A stretch of 64,000 nucleotides of DNA, taken from Ferruginibacter sp. HRS2-29 (lineage in GTDB: Bacteria > Bacteroidota > Bacteroidia > Chitinophagales > Chitinophagaceae). The notes beneath the pieces were generated by a model. The model was not told the DNA's origin. It saw only the letters and a program-made list of their open reading frames with translations, and made no database searches. Within the stretch, counting starts at the first letter, position 1. The number at the start of each line of letters is the position of its first letter. This document shows positions 8,362-16,743 of the stretch, piece after piece. Where the stretch lies: positions 1 through 64,000 of the forward strand of contig NZ_RJUB01000126.1 in assembly GCF_024343615.1 (NCBI RefSeq), in the 5' to 3' direction. Position numbers and translations under genes: made by a program.

Positions 8362-10149
8362 ATGAAAACACGATTGCAAAAAAAATGGCTCGTATCGGCC
8401 CTCGTGATCACTGCAATTCTATTTGCCGTTTCATGTAAAAAATACCTGGATGTAAAGCCTGTTTCTTATTTCGATACAGAATTTACGTTCGATAATGTAA
8501 ACAATGCGCAGAAAGCTGTGCTGGGTGCTTATGCAAGTGCCGGCGGCGATAATGGCTACGGTATCCGTATCAGCATGTATTATCCGCTGGATGATGATAT
8601 TATGATGGGACAGGGCGGTACGCCTTATCCCGATAATGAAAGAAGGGATATTGCTCATTACAATGTAACGCCTACCAATACCCAGCTGGCAGCGCCTTTC
8701 AACCAATTGTACCAGGGCATCGAACGTGCCAATCTTTGTATCTATTATATTCCGCAGATGCCGCAATATACTTCCGGCACCAATGCGGAGCAGAGCCAGT
8801 TGAAAAGGCTGCATGGAGAAGCGCTTACCCTGAGGGCATTGTATTATCTCGAACTGGTGCGCAACTGGGGCGACGTGCCTGCGCAATGGGCGCCATCATT
8901 TTCGGATAATGATTTTTACAAATCCAAAACCGATCGTGATACTATTTACAATCACCTGCTCGATGACCTGAAAACCGCAGAAACATTGGTGCCCTGGCGA
9001 ACAGAAGTAGCTATCGACGAGCGTATCACCCAGGGAGCTGTAAGGGCTTTGCGTGCCAGGATAGCCTTATACCGCGGTGGTTATTCATTGCGCCGCAGCA
9101 AACAAATGGTAAGGGGGAGCAATCATCTTACTTACTACCAGATCGCCAAGGAAGAATGTGCAGCCATCATGTCGCGCCGCGACCAGCATAAACTAAACAC
9201 CAGTTACCAGAGTGTTTTCAAAGACAATATTTGTGCACACAGGATTGAAACCAATGGAGAAGTCCTATTTGAGATTGCCATGGCAGGTGGCAGCAGCGCC
9301 ACTGGCGATAGCAAACTAGGCTACTACAATGGTACACGATACAATAATGTAGGCAACAGTGCGCTGACCGTTCTGCCAAGCTACTTCTACGCATTCGATT
9401 CTACCGATAGCCGCAGGGATGTCATGTGCGCAATATATAATGTAAATTCCAACGGCACTTTTGCCGGCAGAACTGCCGCCACCATGGTAGATGGAAAATT
9501 CAGGAGGGATTGGATCACCCCGTCTGTAGTAGGTTCTGCCGCACAATACTTCGGATTGAACTGGCCGGTGATACGTTTCTCCGATGTACTGCTCATGTTT
9601 GCCGAAGCAGATAACGAACTCAACAACGGGCCATCCGCAGATGCGATCTCAGCCTACAACGAAGTACGTGCAAGGGCTTTCGCAGCTAACCCTTCTTATC
9701 TCACCAATAATCCTGCGCCCACCACTTACTCAGGATTCTTCAATGCGATCGTTCAGGAACGTGCATTGGAACTCGGTGGCGAAGGCATCCGTAAATATGA
9801 CCTCATTCGCTGGAATCTGCTGGGGACAAAACTTGCAGAAACCAAACTCACGCTGGCAGCCATGGCAGCAAGGACTACAGCACCATGGAATACATATCCT
9901 ACAACCATGTATTATAATAAATTGCTGACATCCGGCTTGGTTTGGGCGGGCTCTTTTTACAAACCAAACGTGACACCAGCACCTGCAACCTCTACGTTCA
10001 CTGGTGTTAACTGGTTGCATAGCTCCATCAACAGCACAATCAGTTTGTATTATGCAGTTTCATTTACACCAAACAAAAGCGAATTACTGCCTCTGGCGCA
10101 ATCTGTGCTTGATGGCAACCGTAACCTCACACAGGATTACGGGTATTGA
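8362..10149 (+). CDS. SusD/RagB-like surface glycan-binding lipoprotein
   Basis: 595 residues with a lipobox (FAVSC, Cys25) followed by KKYLDVKP, the usual SusD start. An N-terminal TPR-rich helical core includes the GEALTLRALYYLELVRNWGDVP motif (about 155), and the C-terminal RagB/SusD part includes RFSDVLLMFAEADNELN and EVRARA near 415-440. It binds glycan at the cell surface and acts as the lid of the SusC channel. Its promoter is shared with susC, and a strong hairpin follows the stop. Confidence 0.97.
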   Translation: MKTRLQKKWLVSALVITAILFAVSCKKYLDVKPVSYFDTEFTFDNVNNAQKAVLGAYASAGGDNGYGIRISMYYPLDDDIMMGQGGTPYPDNERRDIAHYNVTPTNTQLAAPFNQLYQGIERANLCIYYIPQMPQYTSGTNAEQSQLKRLHGEALTLRALYYLELVRNWGDVPAQWAPSFSDNDFYKSKTDRDTIYNHLLDDLKTAETLVPWRTEVAIDERITQGAVRALRARIALYRGGYSLRRSKQMVRGSNHLTYYQIAKEECAAIMSRRDQHKLNTSYQSVFKDNICAHRIETNGEVLFEIAMAGGSSATGDSKLGYYNGTRYNNVGNSALTVLPSYFYAFDSTDSRRDVMCAIYNVNSNGTFAGRTAATMVDGKFRRDWITPSVVGSAAQYFGLNWPVIRFSDVLLMFAEADNELNNGPSADAISAYNEVRARAFAANPSYLTNNPAPTTYSGFFNAIVQERALELGGEGIRKYDLIRWNLLGTKLAETKLTLAAMAARTTAPWNTYPTTMYYNKLLTSGLVWAGSFYKPNVTPAPATSTFTGVNWLHSSINSTISLYYAVSFTPNKSELLPLAQSVLDGNRNLTQDYGY

Positions 10150-10169
10150 TTGATATTCTGAAGAACCAT

Positions 10170-10196
10170 GAAAGCCCCGCCACAAGCGGGGCTTTC
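10170..10196 (+). terminator. Terminator after susD
   Basis: GAAAGCCCCGC pairs perfectly with GCGGGGCTTTC across a CACAA loop. It separates the susCD unit from the following oxidoreductase. Confidence 0.75.
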
Positions 10197-10240
10197 AAAT
10201 TATGGTATCAACACTAAATATCTTACAGTTCGTTTGACGT

Positions 10241-10253
10241 AAATTCGTGTAAT
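10241..10253 (+). repeat. AAATTCGTGTAAT motif before the oxidoreductase
   Basis: A short version of the leader sequence found in longer form directly before kduD (28181) and folB (59028). Confidence 0.4.
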
Positions 10254-10261
10254 ATTTTATT

Positions 10262-11305
10262 ATGAAAAAGATCAATACAGCTTTATGCTCTTTCGGGATG
10301 AGTGGCCTGGTATTTCATGCACCATTCATCAACCTGCATCCGGGCTTTGAATTGTATGCTGTATGGGAACGTTCAGCAAAAAAAGCAGCGGAGATATATC
10401 CTTCCATCCGCTCATTCGATTTGCTCGACGATATGCTCTCAGATGAAGCAATTGATCTGGTTGTAGTAAATACACCCAATTATACCCATTTTGAATTTGC
10501 ACAAAAAGCATTGCTCGCAGGCAAACATGTATTGGTTGAAAAATCGTTTACTGTTACCGTTAGTGAAGCGGAGCAATTGGTTGCGCTGGCAAAACAAAAG
10601 AATAAGAAACTGGCGGTGTACCAAAACCGGCGCTGGGACAGTGATCTGAAGACCGTTAAAAAAGTCCTGGACAGCGGTGACCTGGGGGAAATTGTGGAAG
10701 CGGAATTTCATTTTGATCGTTTCAACCAGGCTTTGAGCCCCAAAGTACATAAAGAAACCACGAACCCCGGTGCTGGTTTATTGCACGATCTTGGGCCACA
10801 CCTGATCGATCAGGCGATCTATCTTTTTGGTATGCCCGAAAAAGTTTTCGGCACCTTACGCATTACCCGTCCGGCATCGTTGGTAAATGATTATGTGGAT
10901 ATCCTGTTGTTTTATCCTGCAATGAATATGCGCCTGAAAACGGGATTGATCGTGAAGGAACCACAACCATCTTTTATCCTGCATGGCCGCAATGGTTCAT
11001 TCTTAAAATCGCGTGCCGATGTGCAGGAAGATACCCTGAAGACGGGGGCTTTGCCGCAAGGCGAAGACTGGGGCAAGGAACCGGCCGGGGCCGAAGGATG
11101 GTTGAATATCCTGGTGAATGGCGAAACCATCCGCAAAACCATTCCATCCGAACAGGGAAATTATATGGCTTTGTATGAAGGGCTTTTCAGGGCGATCGCT
11201 TATGATGAAACCCCGCTGGTTTCGGGAGAAGACGGTTTGAAAGTGATGAAAATAATAGAGGCTGTGATCATGAGTAACGGCACCGGCACTGTCATAACAC
11301 TATAG
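10262..11305 (+). CDS. Gfo/Idh/MocA-family oxidoreductase
   Basis: 347 residues. An N-terminal Rossmann domain begins KINTALCSFGMSGLVFHAPF, and the usual EKP-type motif appears as VEKSFT near 94. A C-terminal alpha/beta substrate domain includes HDLGPHLIDQAIYLFG (about 180). It resembles the YdgJ-like branch of NAD(P)-dependent sugar dehydrogenases. It lies between susCD and the lyase operon, so a role in sugar conversion is possible, but no specific reaction can be assigned. Confidence 0.88.
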   Translation: MKKINTALCSFGMSGLVFHAPFINLHPGFELYAVWERSAKKAAEIYPSIRSFDLLDDMLSDEAIDLVVVNTPNYTHFEFAQKALLAGKHVLVEKSFTVTVSEAEQLVALAKQKNKKLAVYQNRRWDSDLKTVKKVLDSGDLGEIVEAEFHFDRFNQALSPKVHKETTNPGAGLLHDLGPHLIDQAIYLFGMPEKVFGTLRITRPASLVNDYVDILLFYPAMNMRLKTGLIVKEPQPSFILHGRNGSFLKSRADVQEDTLKTGALPQGEDWGKEPAGAEGWLNILVNGETIRKTIPSEQGNYMALYEGLFRAIAYDETPLVSGEDGLKVMKIIEAVIMSNGTGTVITL

Positions 11306-11400
11306 TTCAAACGGTTTAAAGGTTCAAAAGTTCAATGTTAAAATGCACTTCAAAAGTTGAGCTAACCTTTTGAACTGTTGAACCTTTTAAACTTTTGAAC
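11304..11400. repeat. Imperfect 31-bp inverted repeat
   Basis: GTTCAAACGGTTTAAAGG... at 11304-11334 is complementary, with few mismatches, to ...CCTTTTAAACTTTTGAAC at 11370-11400. It can fold into a long hairpin directly after the oxidoreductase gene and just before operator copy 2. A terminator role is likely. Confidence 0.55.
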
Positions 11401-11406
11401 TTCATT

Positions 11407-11423
11407 GGGAACGATTGCGTAAA
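11407..11423 (+). promoter_or_regulatory. Putative LacI operator, copy 2 (lyase operon)
   Basis: GGGAACGATTGCGTAAA, identical to copy 1. It lies 97 bases upstream of the TTAGTTTG box, which is 40 bases (about four helical turns) more than at the other two promoters. Confidence 0.65.
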
Positions 11424-11483
11424 TAAACCCTTCTTCCACTCATTTTATACAAGAATAAATGATTAGAATTGAGGAAGATTAGC

Positions 11484-11524
11484 TTGTAAAAGCATTTTCA
11501 ATTTTAGTTTGCAATCGTTTAAGG
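11484..11524 (+). promoter_or_regulatory. Probable promoter and second operator of the lyase operon
   Basis: TTG at 11484-11486 and TTAGTTTG at 11504-11511 resemble a Bacteroidota promoter. GCAATCGTTTAAGG begins at 11511, directly on the expected transcription start, and matches a LacI half-operator (GCAAnCGnTT). Confidence 0.45.
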
Positions 11525-11530
11525 TGTTAA

Positions 11531-11557
11531 GAAGGCTGCTTTAACCGGCAGCCTTTC
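11531..11557 (+). promoter_or_regulatory. Hairpin in the lyase leader
   Basis: AAGGCTGC pairs with GGCAGCCTT about 20 bases before the start codon. It may stabilise or attenuate the transcript; the function is not known. Confidence 0.35.
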
Positions 11558-11577
11558 TTCTGCAAAAAAATTTGCGT

Positions 11578-13014
11578 ATGAAATCTCCCATCGTTGCTAT
11601 TGCCCTGGCCGTCATATCGTGTACTTTTTTCAATTGTTCATCACAGAATAAACTTACCAACAACGATCAATCTCACGTTCAACCTATCGCTTTTCCAGGA
11701 GCGGAGGGTTTTGGAAAATATACTACGGGGGGACGTGGAGGCAGGGTAGTGATTGTTTCCAACCTCAATGACAAGGGGCCTGGCAGCCTTCGCGAAGCTG
11801 TAACGGCAAAGGATACACGAACCATCATATTCAGTATTTCCGGTACCATACATCTTGAAAAAAAACTGGTGATTGCCGGAAATTGCACTATTGCGGGGCA
11901 ATCAGCGCCGGGTGATGGTATCTGCATTGCCGATAAGGCGGTGAGCCTTGGCGGAAACAATATCATCGTGCGGTACCTGCGCTTCCGTATGGGCGACCGG
12001 TATGCCAATGAAGGTATGGTAGATGGGGCCGGCGGCGATGATGCTTTGGGAGGTACCCACCGAAGCAATATCATCATCGATCATTGCAGTATCAGCTGGA
12101 GTACCGATGAAGCATTTTCTGTGTATGCAGGCGACAGCACTACATTACAGTACAATATTATTTCGGAACCGCTGAATTATTCCTATCATTTTGAAACAGG
12201 GGATAAAGATTTTGAACATCATGGCTACGGCGCTATCTGGGGTGGCAAACACTTCAGCGCTCATCATAATCTCTTTGCCCATTGTGCCAACCGTACCCCA
12301 CGTTTTGATGGCATCAGGAACATTCCGGAAGAAAATGCCGACATCACCAACAATGTGATCTACAACTGGGAAGGCAATAACACGTATGCCGGTGAGGGCG
12401 GCACTTACAACATCATCAATAATTATTACAAGTATGGCCCTTCTACCAAAAGATCTGTTGCTGGAAGGATCGCCAATCCCTACAAGAGCAGCAGCATTCC
12501 TTTTGGCAAATGGTATGTTGATGGAAATTTTGTGGATGGTTCGCCAGACAATACCGCCGATAACTGGAAAGGGGTGAATATGGAAAAGGGGAATGCGGAT
12601 GATAAAATGAAAGCAAAACTTTCCAATCCTTTTGCCGTCCCGAAGATGAATATCGAAACTGCTGAAATGGCTTACAATACTGTATTGCAGTATGCGGGTG
12701 CTGATTTTCCGCGAAGAGATAGTCTGGATACACGGATCGTAAATGATGTAAGAAACCGCACCGGCAGAATCATTGATGTACAGGGAGGTTTTCCGCATGG
12801 AACACCTTACGGGATATCAAAAACGGCATGGCCAACTTTGATATCGTTGCCTGCTCCGCGGGATACTGACCAGGATGGTATTCCGGATGAATGGGAGAAA
12901 GAAAGGAAGCTTGATCCCAATGATCCTAAAGACGCTTCATTGTTGCAGCAGGGAAGTTTCTATACCCATATTGAAATGTATCTCAATAACCTCATAGTAA
13001 TAAGAAAAAAATAA
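11578..13014 (+). CDS. Pectate lyase, polysaccharide lyase family 1
   Basis: 478 residues from the ATG at 11578. The N-terminus is a lipoprotein-type signal (Cys20 in FFNCSS). The mature start AFPGAEGFGKYTTGGRGG and LNDKGPGSLREAV are hallmarks of Bacteroidota PL1 enzymes. A parallel beta-helix follows (IIVRYLRFRMGD, IIIDHCSISWSTDEAFSVYA), and a calcium-type motif DTDQDGIPDEWE stands near the C-terminus. It cuts homogalacturonan by beta-elimination, leaving unsaturated ends for the GH105 enzyme. First gene of a six-gene operon. Confidence 0.93.
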   Translation: MKSPIVAIALAVISCTFFNCSSQNKLTNNDQSHVQPIAFPGAEGFGKYTTGGRGGRVVIVSNLNDKGPGSLREAVTAKDTRTIIFSISGTIHLEKKLVIAGNCTIAGQSAPGDGICIADKAVSLGGNNIIVRYLRFRMGDRYANEGMVDGAGGDDALGGTHRSNIIIDHCSISWSTDEAFSVYAGDSTTLQYNIISEPLNYSYHFETGDKDFEHHGYGAIWGGKHFSAHHNLFAHCANRTPRFDGIRNIPEENADITNNVIYNWEGNNTYAGEGGTYNIINNYYKYGPSTKRSVAGRIANPYKSSSIPFGKWYVDGNFVDGSPDNTADNWKGVNMEKGNADDKMKAKLSNPFAVPKMNIETAEMAYNTVLQYAGADFPRRDSLDTRIVNDVRNRTGRIIDVQGGFPHGTPYGISKTAWPTLISLPAPRDTDQDGIPDEWEKERKLDPNDPKDASLLQQGSFYTHIEMYLNNLIVIRKK

Positions 13015-13019
13015 GTCCC

Positions 13020-13790
13020 ATGAATTTATTGCTTTCAAAAAACAGTTTGTTATGGATGGCGGGCTTAATTTTATCTGTAAACATGTTGACCGATAAAAAA
13101 AAGATAAGGATTTTTATGGCCGGTGATTCTACCATGTCCATCAAAGAGCCGCGTTATTATCCTGAAACGGGCTGGGGGATGCCCTTTGCTTATTTTTTTG
13201 ATTCTTCTGTAACAGTTGTCAACAAAGCAAAAAACGGCCGCAGTACTAAAACTTTCCGCTCAGAGGGGATCTGGAAATCTATCACCGATGAATTGCAGCC
13301 CGATGATTATGTGTTCCTCCAGTTCGGTCATAATGATGAATCCAAAGAAAAGAAAGAACGTTATACGTTACCGGAAGAATTCAAAGCAAACCTTACTGCC
13401 TATATCAAAGAAACGAAAGAAAAGAAAGCGATTCCCGTGTTACTAACGCCGGTGAGCAGACGAAAATTCGATAGCACCGGAACAGCCGTACAAACGCATG
13501 GTGTTTATAGCGATCTTGTCCGCCAGGTGGCTAAAGAAACCGGGGTGCTGTTCATCGATGCGGATGAACTTAGCCGTGCCATGTATCAGTTATTCGGGGT
13601 GGAAAATTCAAAGCTGTTATTTCTACAATTAAAGCCTGGTGAGCATCCTAACTATCCTGAAGGCAAGGAAGATAATACTCATTTCAACGAATTGGGGGCC
13701 CGCCTGGTAGCACAACTGGTGCTCAAAGAAATGAGGGCTCAAAAAATGCCCCTCGTTGAAAGGATTGTGGAAAGACCGGTAAAGAAGTAA
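13020..13790 (+). CDS. Rhamnogalacturonan acetylesterase-like SGNH hydrolase (CE12)
   Basis: 256 residues with all SGNH blocks: GDST (Ser37), NGRST, GHND near 100, and the DNTHFNELGA Asp-His pair near 219-222. This matches CE12 acetylesterases, which remove acetyl groups from rhamnogalacturonan I. A hydrophobic N-terminal segment suggests export to the periplasm or membrane. It starts 5 bases after the lyase stop and would remove the acetyl groups that block the lyase and hydrolases. Confidence 0.88.
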   Translation: MNLLLSKNSLLWMAGLILSVNMLTDKKKIRIFMAGDSTMSIKEPRYYPETGWGMPFAYFFDSSVTVVNKAKNGRSTKTFRSEGIWKSITDELQPDDYVFLQFGHNDESKEKKERYTLPEEFKANLTAYIKETKEKKAIPVLLTPVSRRKFDSTGTAVQTHGVYSDLVRQVAKETGVLFIDADELSRAMYQLFGVENSKLLFLQLKPGEHPNYPEGKEDNTHFNELGARLVAQLVLKEMRAQKMPLVERIVERPVKK

Positions 13791-13817
13791 CTTAGAGCCA
13801 AAAGATCTCTCAGCTGT

Positions 13818-14810
13818 ATGTATAGAAAGCTTCCCATATTTTCGATGTTCATGATTTTCAGCCTGGCTGTAAAAACTTTGCCTGCACAGTCTCTGCGTGG
13901 AATTACCGGTAAGCCGGATACTTCTTATACCACATACAGCGCTTATCTCAACAGCGTAAAAACCAATCCGGGAATTACAATTGTACAATCTTTTCAAATT
14001 CCATCCATAATTGAGAAAGGCGATATCACCTATTGTAAAATAGGAAAACGATCGCTGAAGCTGGACGCATTTTATCCCAAAACAAAAGCAGCCAAACCGG
14101 GCACGGCCATACTGATCATTCATGGCGGTGGCTGGCGTTCGGGAAACCGTTACCAGCATCAGCCGTTGGCTCAAAAACTGGCAGAACTGGGCTACACCTG
14201 TTTTACACCGGAGTATCGTTTGTCGACAGAAGCCTTATTTCCCGCGGCAATATTTGATATAAAAGCTGCAATAAGATGGATCAGGGAAAATGCAGAAAAA
14301 TACAATGTCGATACATCTAAAATTGTAGCATTGGGTTTTTCCGCAGGTGGCGAAATGGCGGCATTCCTGGGCACTACCGGAAATATGCCTTTGTTTGAAG
14401 GTACAAATTGTAACACACATCAATCATCCGGCGTAAATGCTGTTGTAGATATAGATGGAACACTCTCTTTTGTGCATCCGGAAAGCGGTGAGGGTGATGA
14501 TTCAAAAAAAACATCTGCCGGTACTTACTGGTTTGGTTATGCAAAAAAAGAAAACCCGGAAATTTGGAAAGCCGCATCGCCATTGAGTTACGTAAGTGGC
14601 AAAACTCCACCGACCTTGTTCATCAATAGCTCTGTCGAAAGGATGCACGCGGGCCGCGATGATTTTATTAAAGTGTTGAATGAAAATAATATATATTCAG
14701 AAGTACAGAATTTTCCGGACGCGCCGCATTCTTTTTGTTTGTTTGAGCCCTGGTTTCAGCCGACAGTAAATTACATCGATTCCTTTTTGAAAAAAATATT
14801 CCATCAATAA
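13818..14810 (+). CDS. Alpha/beta-hydrolase esterase (BD-FAE-like), first of two
   Basis: 330 residues with a signal peptide. The oxyanion motif HGGGW is at 102-106, the nucleophile elbow GFSAG has Ser175, and the late APHSF carries the catalytic His. It belongs to the acetyl/feruloyl esterase-like alpha/beta hydrolases often found in glycan loci. The likely substrate is acetyl or aromatic esters on pectin side chains; the exact bond is an inference. Third gene of the lyase operon, 27 bases after the acetylesterase. Confidence 0.82.
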   Translation: MYRKLPIFSMFMIFSLAVKTLPAQSLRGITGKPDTSYTTYSAYLNSVKTNPGITIVQSFQIPSIIEKGDITYCKIGKRSLKLDAFYPKTKAAKPGTAILIIHGGGWRSGNRYQHQPLAQKLAELGYTCFTPEYRLSTEALFPAAIFDIKAAIRWIRENAEKYNVDTSKIVALGFSAGGEMAAFLGTTGNMPLFEGTNCNTHQSSGVNAVVDIDGTLSFVHPESGEGDDSKKTSAGTYWFGYAKKENPEIWKAASPLSYVSGKTPPTLFINSSVERMHAGRDDFIKVLNENNIYSEVQNFPDAPHSFCLFEPWFQPTVNYIDSFLKKIFHQ

Positions 14811-14816
14811 ACGCGA

Positions 14817-15839
14817 ATGCTGATAAGGATAACTTTCATAATGCTTTTGCTGATGCAGTTTACAGGCTTATCTGTTGCACAAACTGCCGATCCGCAGAAA
14901 TATAAATATATATTCACTGTCGCGAAAGATGGCAGCGGAGACTATACCTATATCCAGGATGCGATCGATGCGATGCGGGTTTATCCATTGGCTCCGATCA
15001 CTTTATATATAAAGAACGGGATTTACAACGAAAAGATAGAACTCCCGGAAAGCAATACAGACGTGACTTTTGTGGGGGAGAGCGTTGAAAAGACCATCAT
15101 CGCTTTCAATGATTATTCCGGCAGGGGCAGGATAAATACGTTTACTTCTTACACAGTAAAAATTTCGGGTAACAGGTTTACCGCAGAAAATATCAGTTTT
15201 GTAAACAGCGCCGGCCCCGTCGGACAGGCGTTGGCGTTATATGTGGATGCAGATAAAGCCGTTTTCAGAAATTGCCGTTTTATTGGTAACCAGGATACCA
15301 TTTTTGCCGCCGGCGAAAACTCCCGGCAATATTTTGTAGATTGTTACATAGAGGGGACAACGGATTTTATCTTCGGCCCATCAACAGCAGTTTTTGATAA
15401 ATGCATTATTCGCTGCAAATCCAATTCATACATCACTGCAGCCAATACCACAAAAGGTAATACTTTCGGATTCGTATTTCTCCATTGCAGGGTCACAGCG
15501 GATTCTGCCGTATCTGAGTTATACCTTGGCAGGCCATGGCGGGCATGGGCAAAAACTGCTTTCTTGTACTGTGAATTGCCGTCACAGATTTCAGCAAGCG
15601 GCTGGCACAACTGGAATGATCCGGGCAATGAAAAAACTACCTCGTATGTAGAATATAAAAATACGGGCGCAGGTTCAACTACTTCCGGACGTGTAAAATG
15701 GGTGAAACAACTCACAGATAAAGAAGCTTCGTTTTACACACCTGCCCATATTTTTGGAAAAACAATTGTTGCCGACAACCAAGAACGTGACTGGTATTTA
15801 AAACCTGTTACAATTTTTACATGGACGAAAAAAAAATAA
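14817..15839 (+). CDS. Pectinesterase, carbohydrate esterase family 8
   Basis: 340 residues with a signal peptide (cleavage near VAQ). All CE8 catalytic motifs are present: GSGDYTYIQDAI at the mature start, GQALALYVDADK, GNQDTIF (first Asp), TDFIFG (second Asp) and LGRPW (Arg). It removes methyl esters from homogalacturonan in the periplasm or at the surface, producing acidic pectate for the PL1 and GH28 enzymes. It starts 6 bases after the preceding gene. Confidence 0.95.
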   Translation: MLIRITFIMLLLMQFTGLSVAQTADPQKYKYIFTVAKDGSGDYTYIQDAIDAMRVYPLAPITLYIKNGIYNEKIELPESNTDVTFVGESVEKTIIAFNDYSGRGRINTFTSYTVKISGNRFTAENISFVNSAGPVGQALALYVDADKAVFRNCRFIGNQDTIFAAGENSRQYFVDCYIEGTTDFIFGPSTAVFDKCIIRCKSNSYITAANTTKGNTFGFVFLHCRVTADSAVSELYLGRPWRAWAKTAFLYCELPSQISASGWHNWNDPGNEKTTSYVEYKNTGAGSTTSGRVKWVKQLTDKEASFYTPAHIFGKTIVADNQERDWYLKPVTIFTWTKKK

Positions 15840-15849
15840 CCCATCATTT

Positions 15850-16743
15850 ATGAAAAAAGTCTTGCTCATTTTATCGATATTCCATTTCACTGCAAACGCA
15901 CAGGAAGTTGCCTTGTATCCCGGGGCAATTCCAAATTCAAAGCCCGCCCCAAATGTGGAGAAAGCTGTTACTACAGATAATATTACGCGGATATCAAAAG
16001 TCAGCATCCCCACACTCACTATCTTCCCTGCAGCAAAACCGAATGGCCAGGCGGTGATCATTTGTCCTGGTGGTGGTTATGCCATACTCGCCTGGGATCA
16101 TGAAGGGACAAGGGTTGCAGAGGTATTGAATCAATGGGGTGTTACGGCCATCGTGCTGAAATATCGTTTACCCGATGATGAATTTGATATGGACAAAAGC
16201 CTTGCGCCTTTGCAGGATGCACAACAGGCAATACGTTATGTTCGTACGAATGCAGCAAAATGGGGAGTACAAAAAAATAAGATCGGTATCATGGGATTCT
16301 CTGCAGGAGGCCATCTTGCCGCAACAGCAACTACTCATTTTACTTTCAAAGCAGATGCTGCTGATAAAGATACCACATCAACACGCCCCGATTTTTCCAT
16401 ACTCATCTATCCCGTTATCAGTTTCGATTCAGCCATTACACACAAAGGTTCACGAAATAATTTGCTGGGCAAGAAGCCTTCGCAAGAGCAGGTAAATTTC
16501 TATTCTAATGAATTGCAGGTCACTTCTGCAACACCTCCGGTATTCCTCGTGCATGCAGGCGATGACCGGGTAGTGCCTGTGGCCAACAGCATTCGCTTTT
16601 ATGAAGCGTGTATAAAAAATAATGTGAATACCTCCATGCATCTTTATCCGAAAGGTGGCCATGGGTTTGGCCTGAATAACAAAACTACCAATGATGCATG
16701 GACAGACCGTTTGAAGCTTTGGCTCGAAAATATTAACCAATGA
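15850..16743 (+). CDS. Alpha/beta-hydrolase esterase (BD-FAE/acetylxylan-esterase-like), second of two
   Basis: 297 residues with a signal peptide ending NAQ. It has CPGGGY (oxyanion, about 72), GFSAGGHLA (Ser151), GDDRVVP (Asp) and GGHGFG (His). This matches endo-1,4-beta-xylanase B-like/acetyl esterases in Bacteroidota glycan loci. It differs clearly from the other esterase of this operon in the oxyanion motif and in length. Its stop overlaps the GH43 start by 4 bases, so the two are translationally coupled. Confidence 0.83.
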   Translation: MKKVLLILSIFHFTANAQEVALYPGAIPNSKPAPNVEKAVTTDNITRISKVSIPTLTIFPAAKPNGQAVIICPGGGYAILAWDHEGTRVAEVLNQWGVTAIVLKYRLPDDEFDMDKSLAPLQDAQQAIRYVRTNAAKWGVQKNKIGIMGFSAGGHLAATATTHFTFKADAADKDTTSTRPDFSILIYPVISFDSAITHKGSRNNLLGKKPSQEQVNFYSNELQVTSATPPVFLVHAGDDRVVPVANSIRFYEACIKNNVNTSMHLYPKGGHGFGLNNKTTNDAWTDRLKLWLENINQ

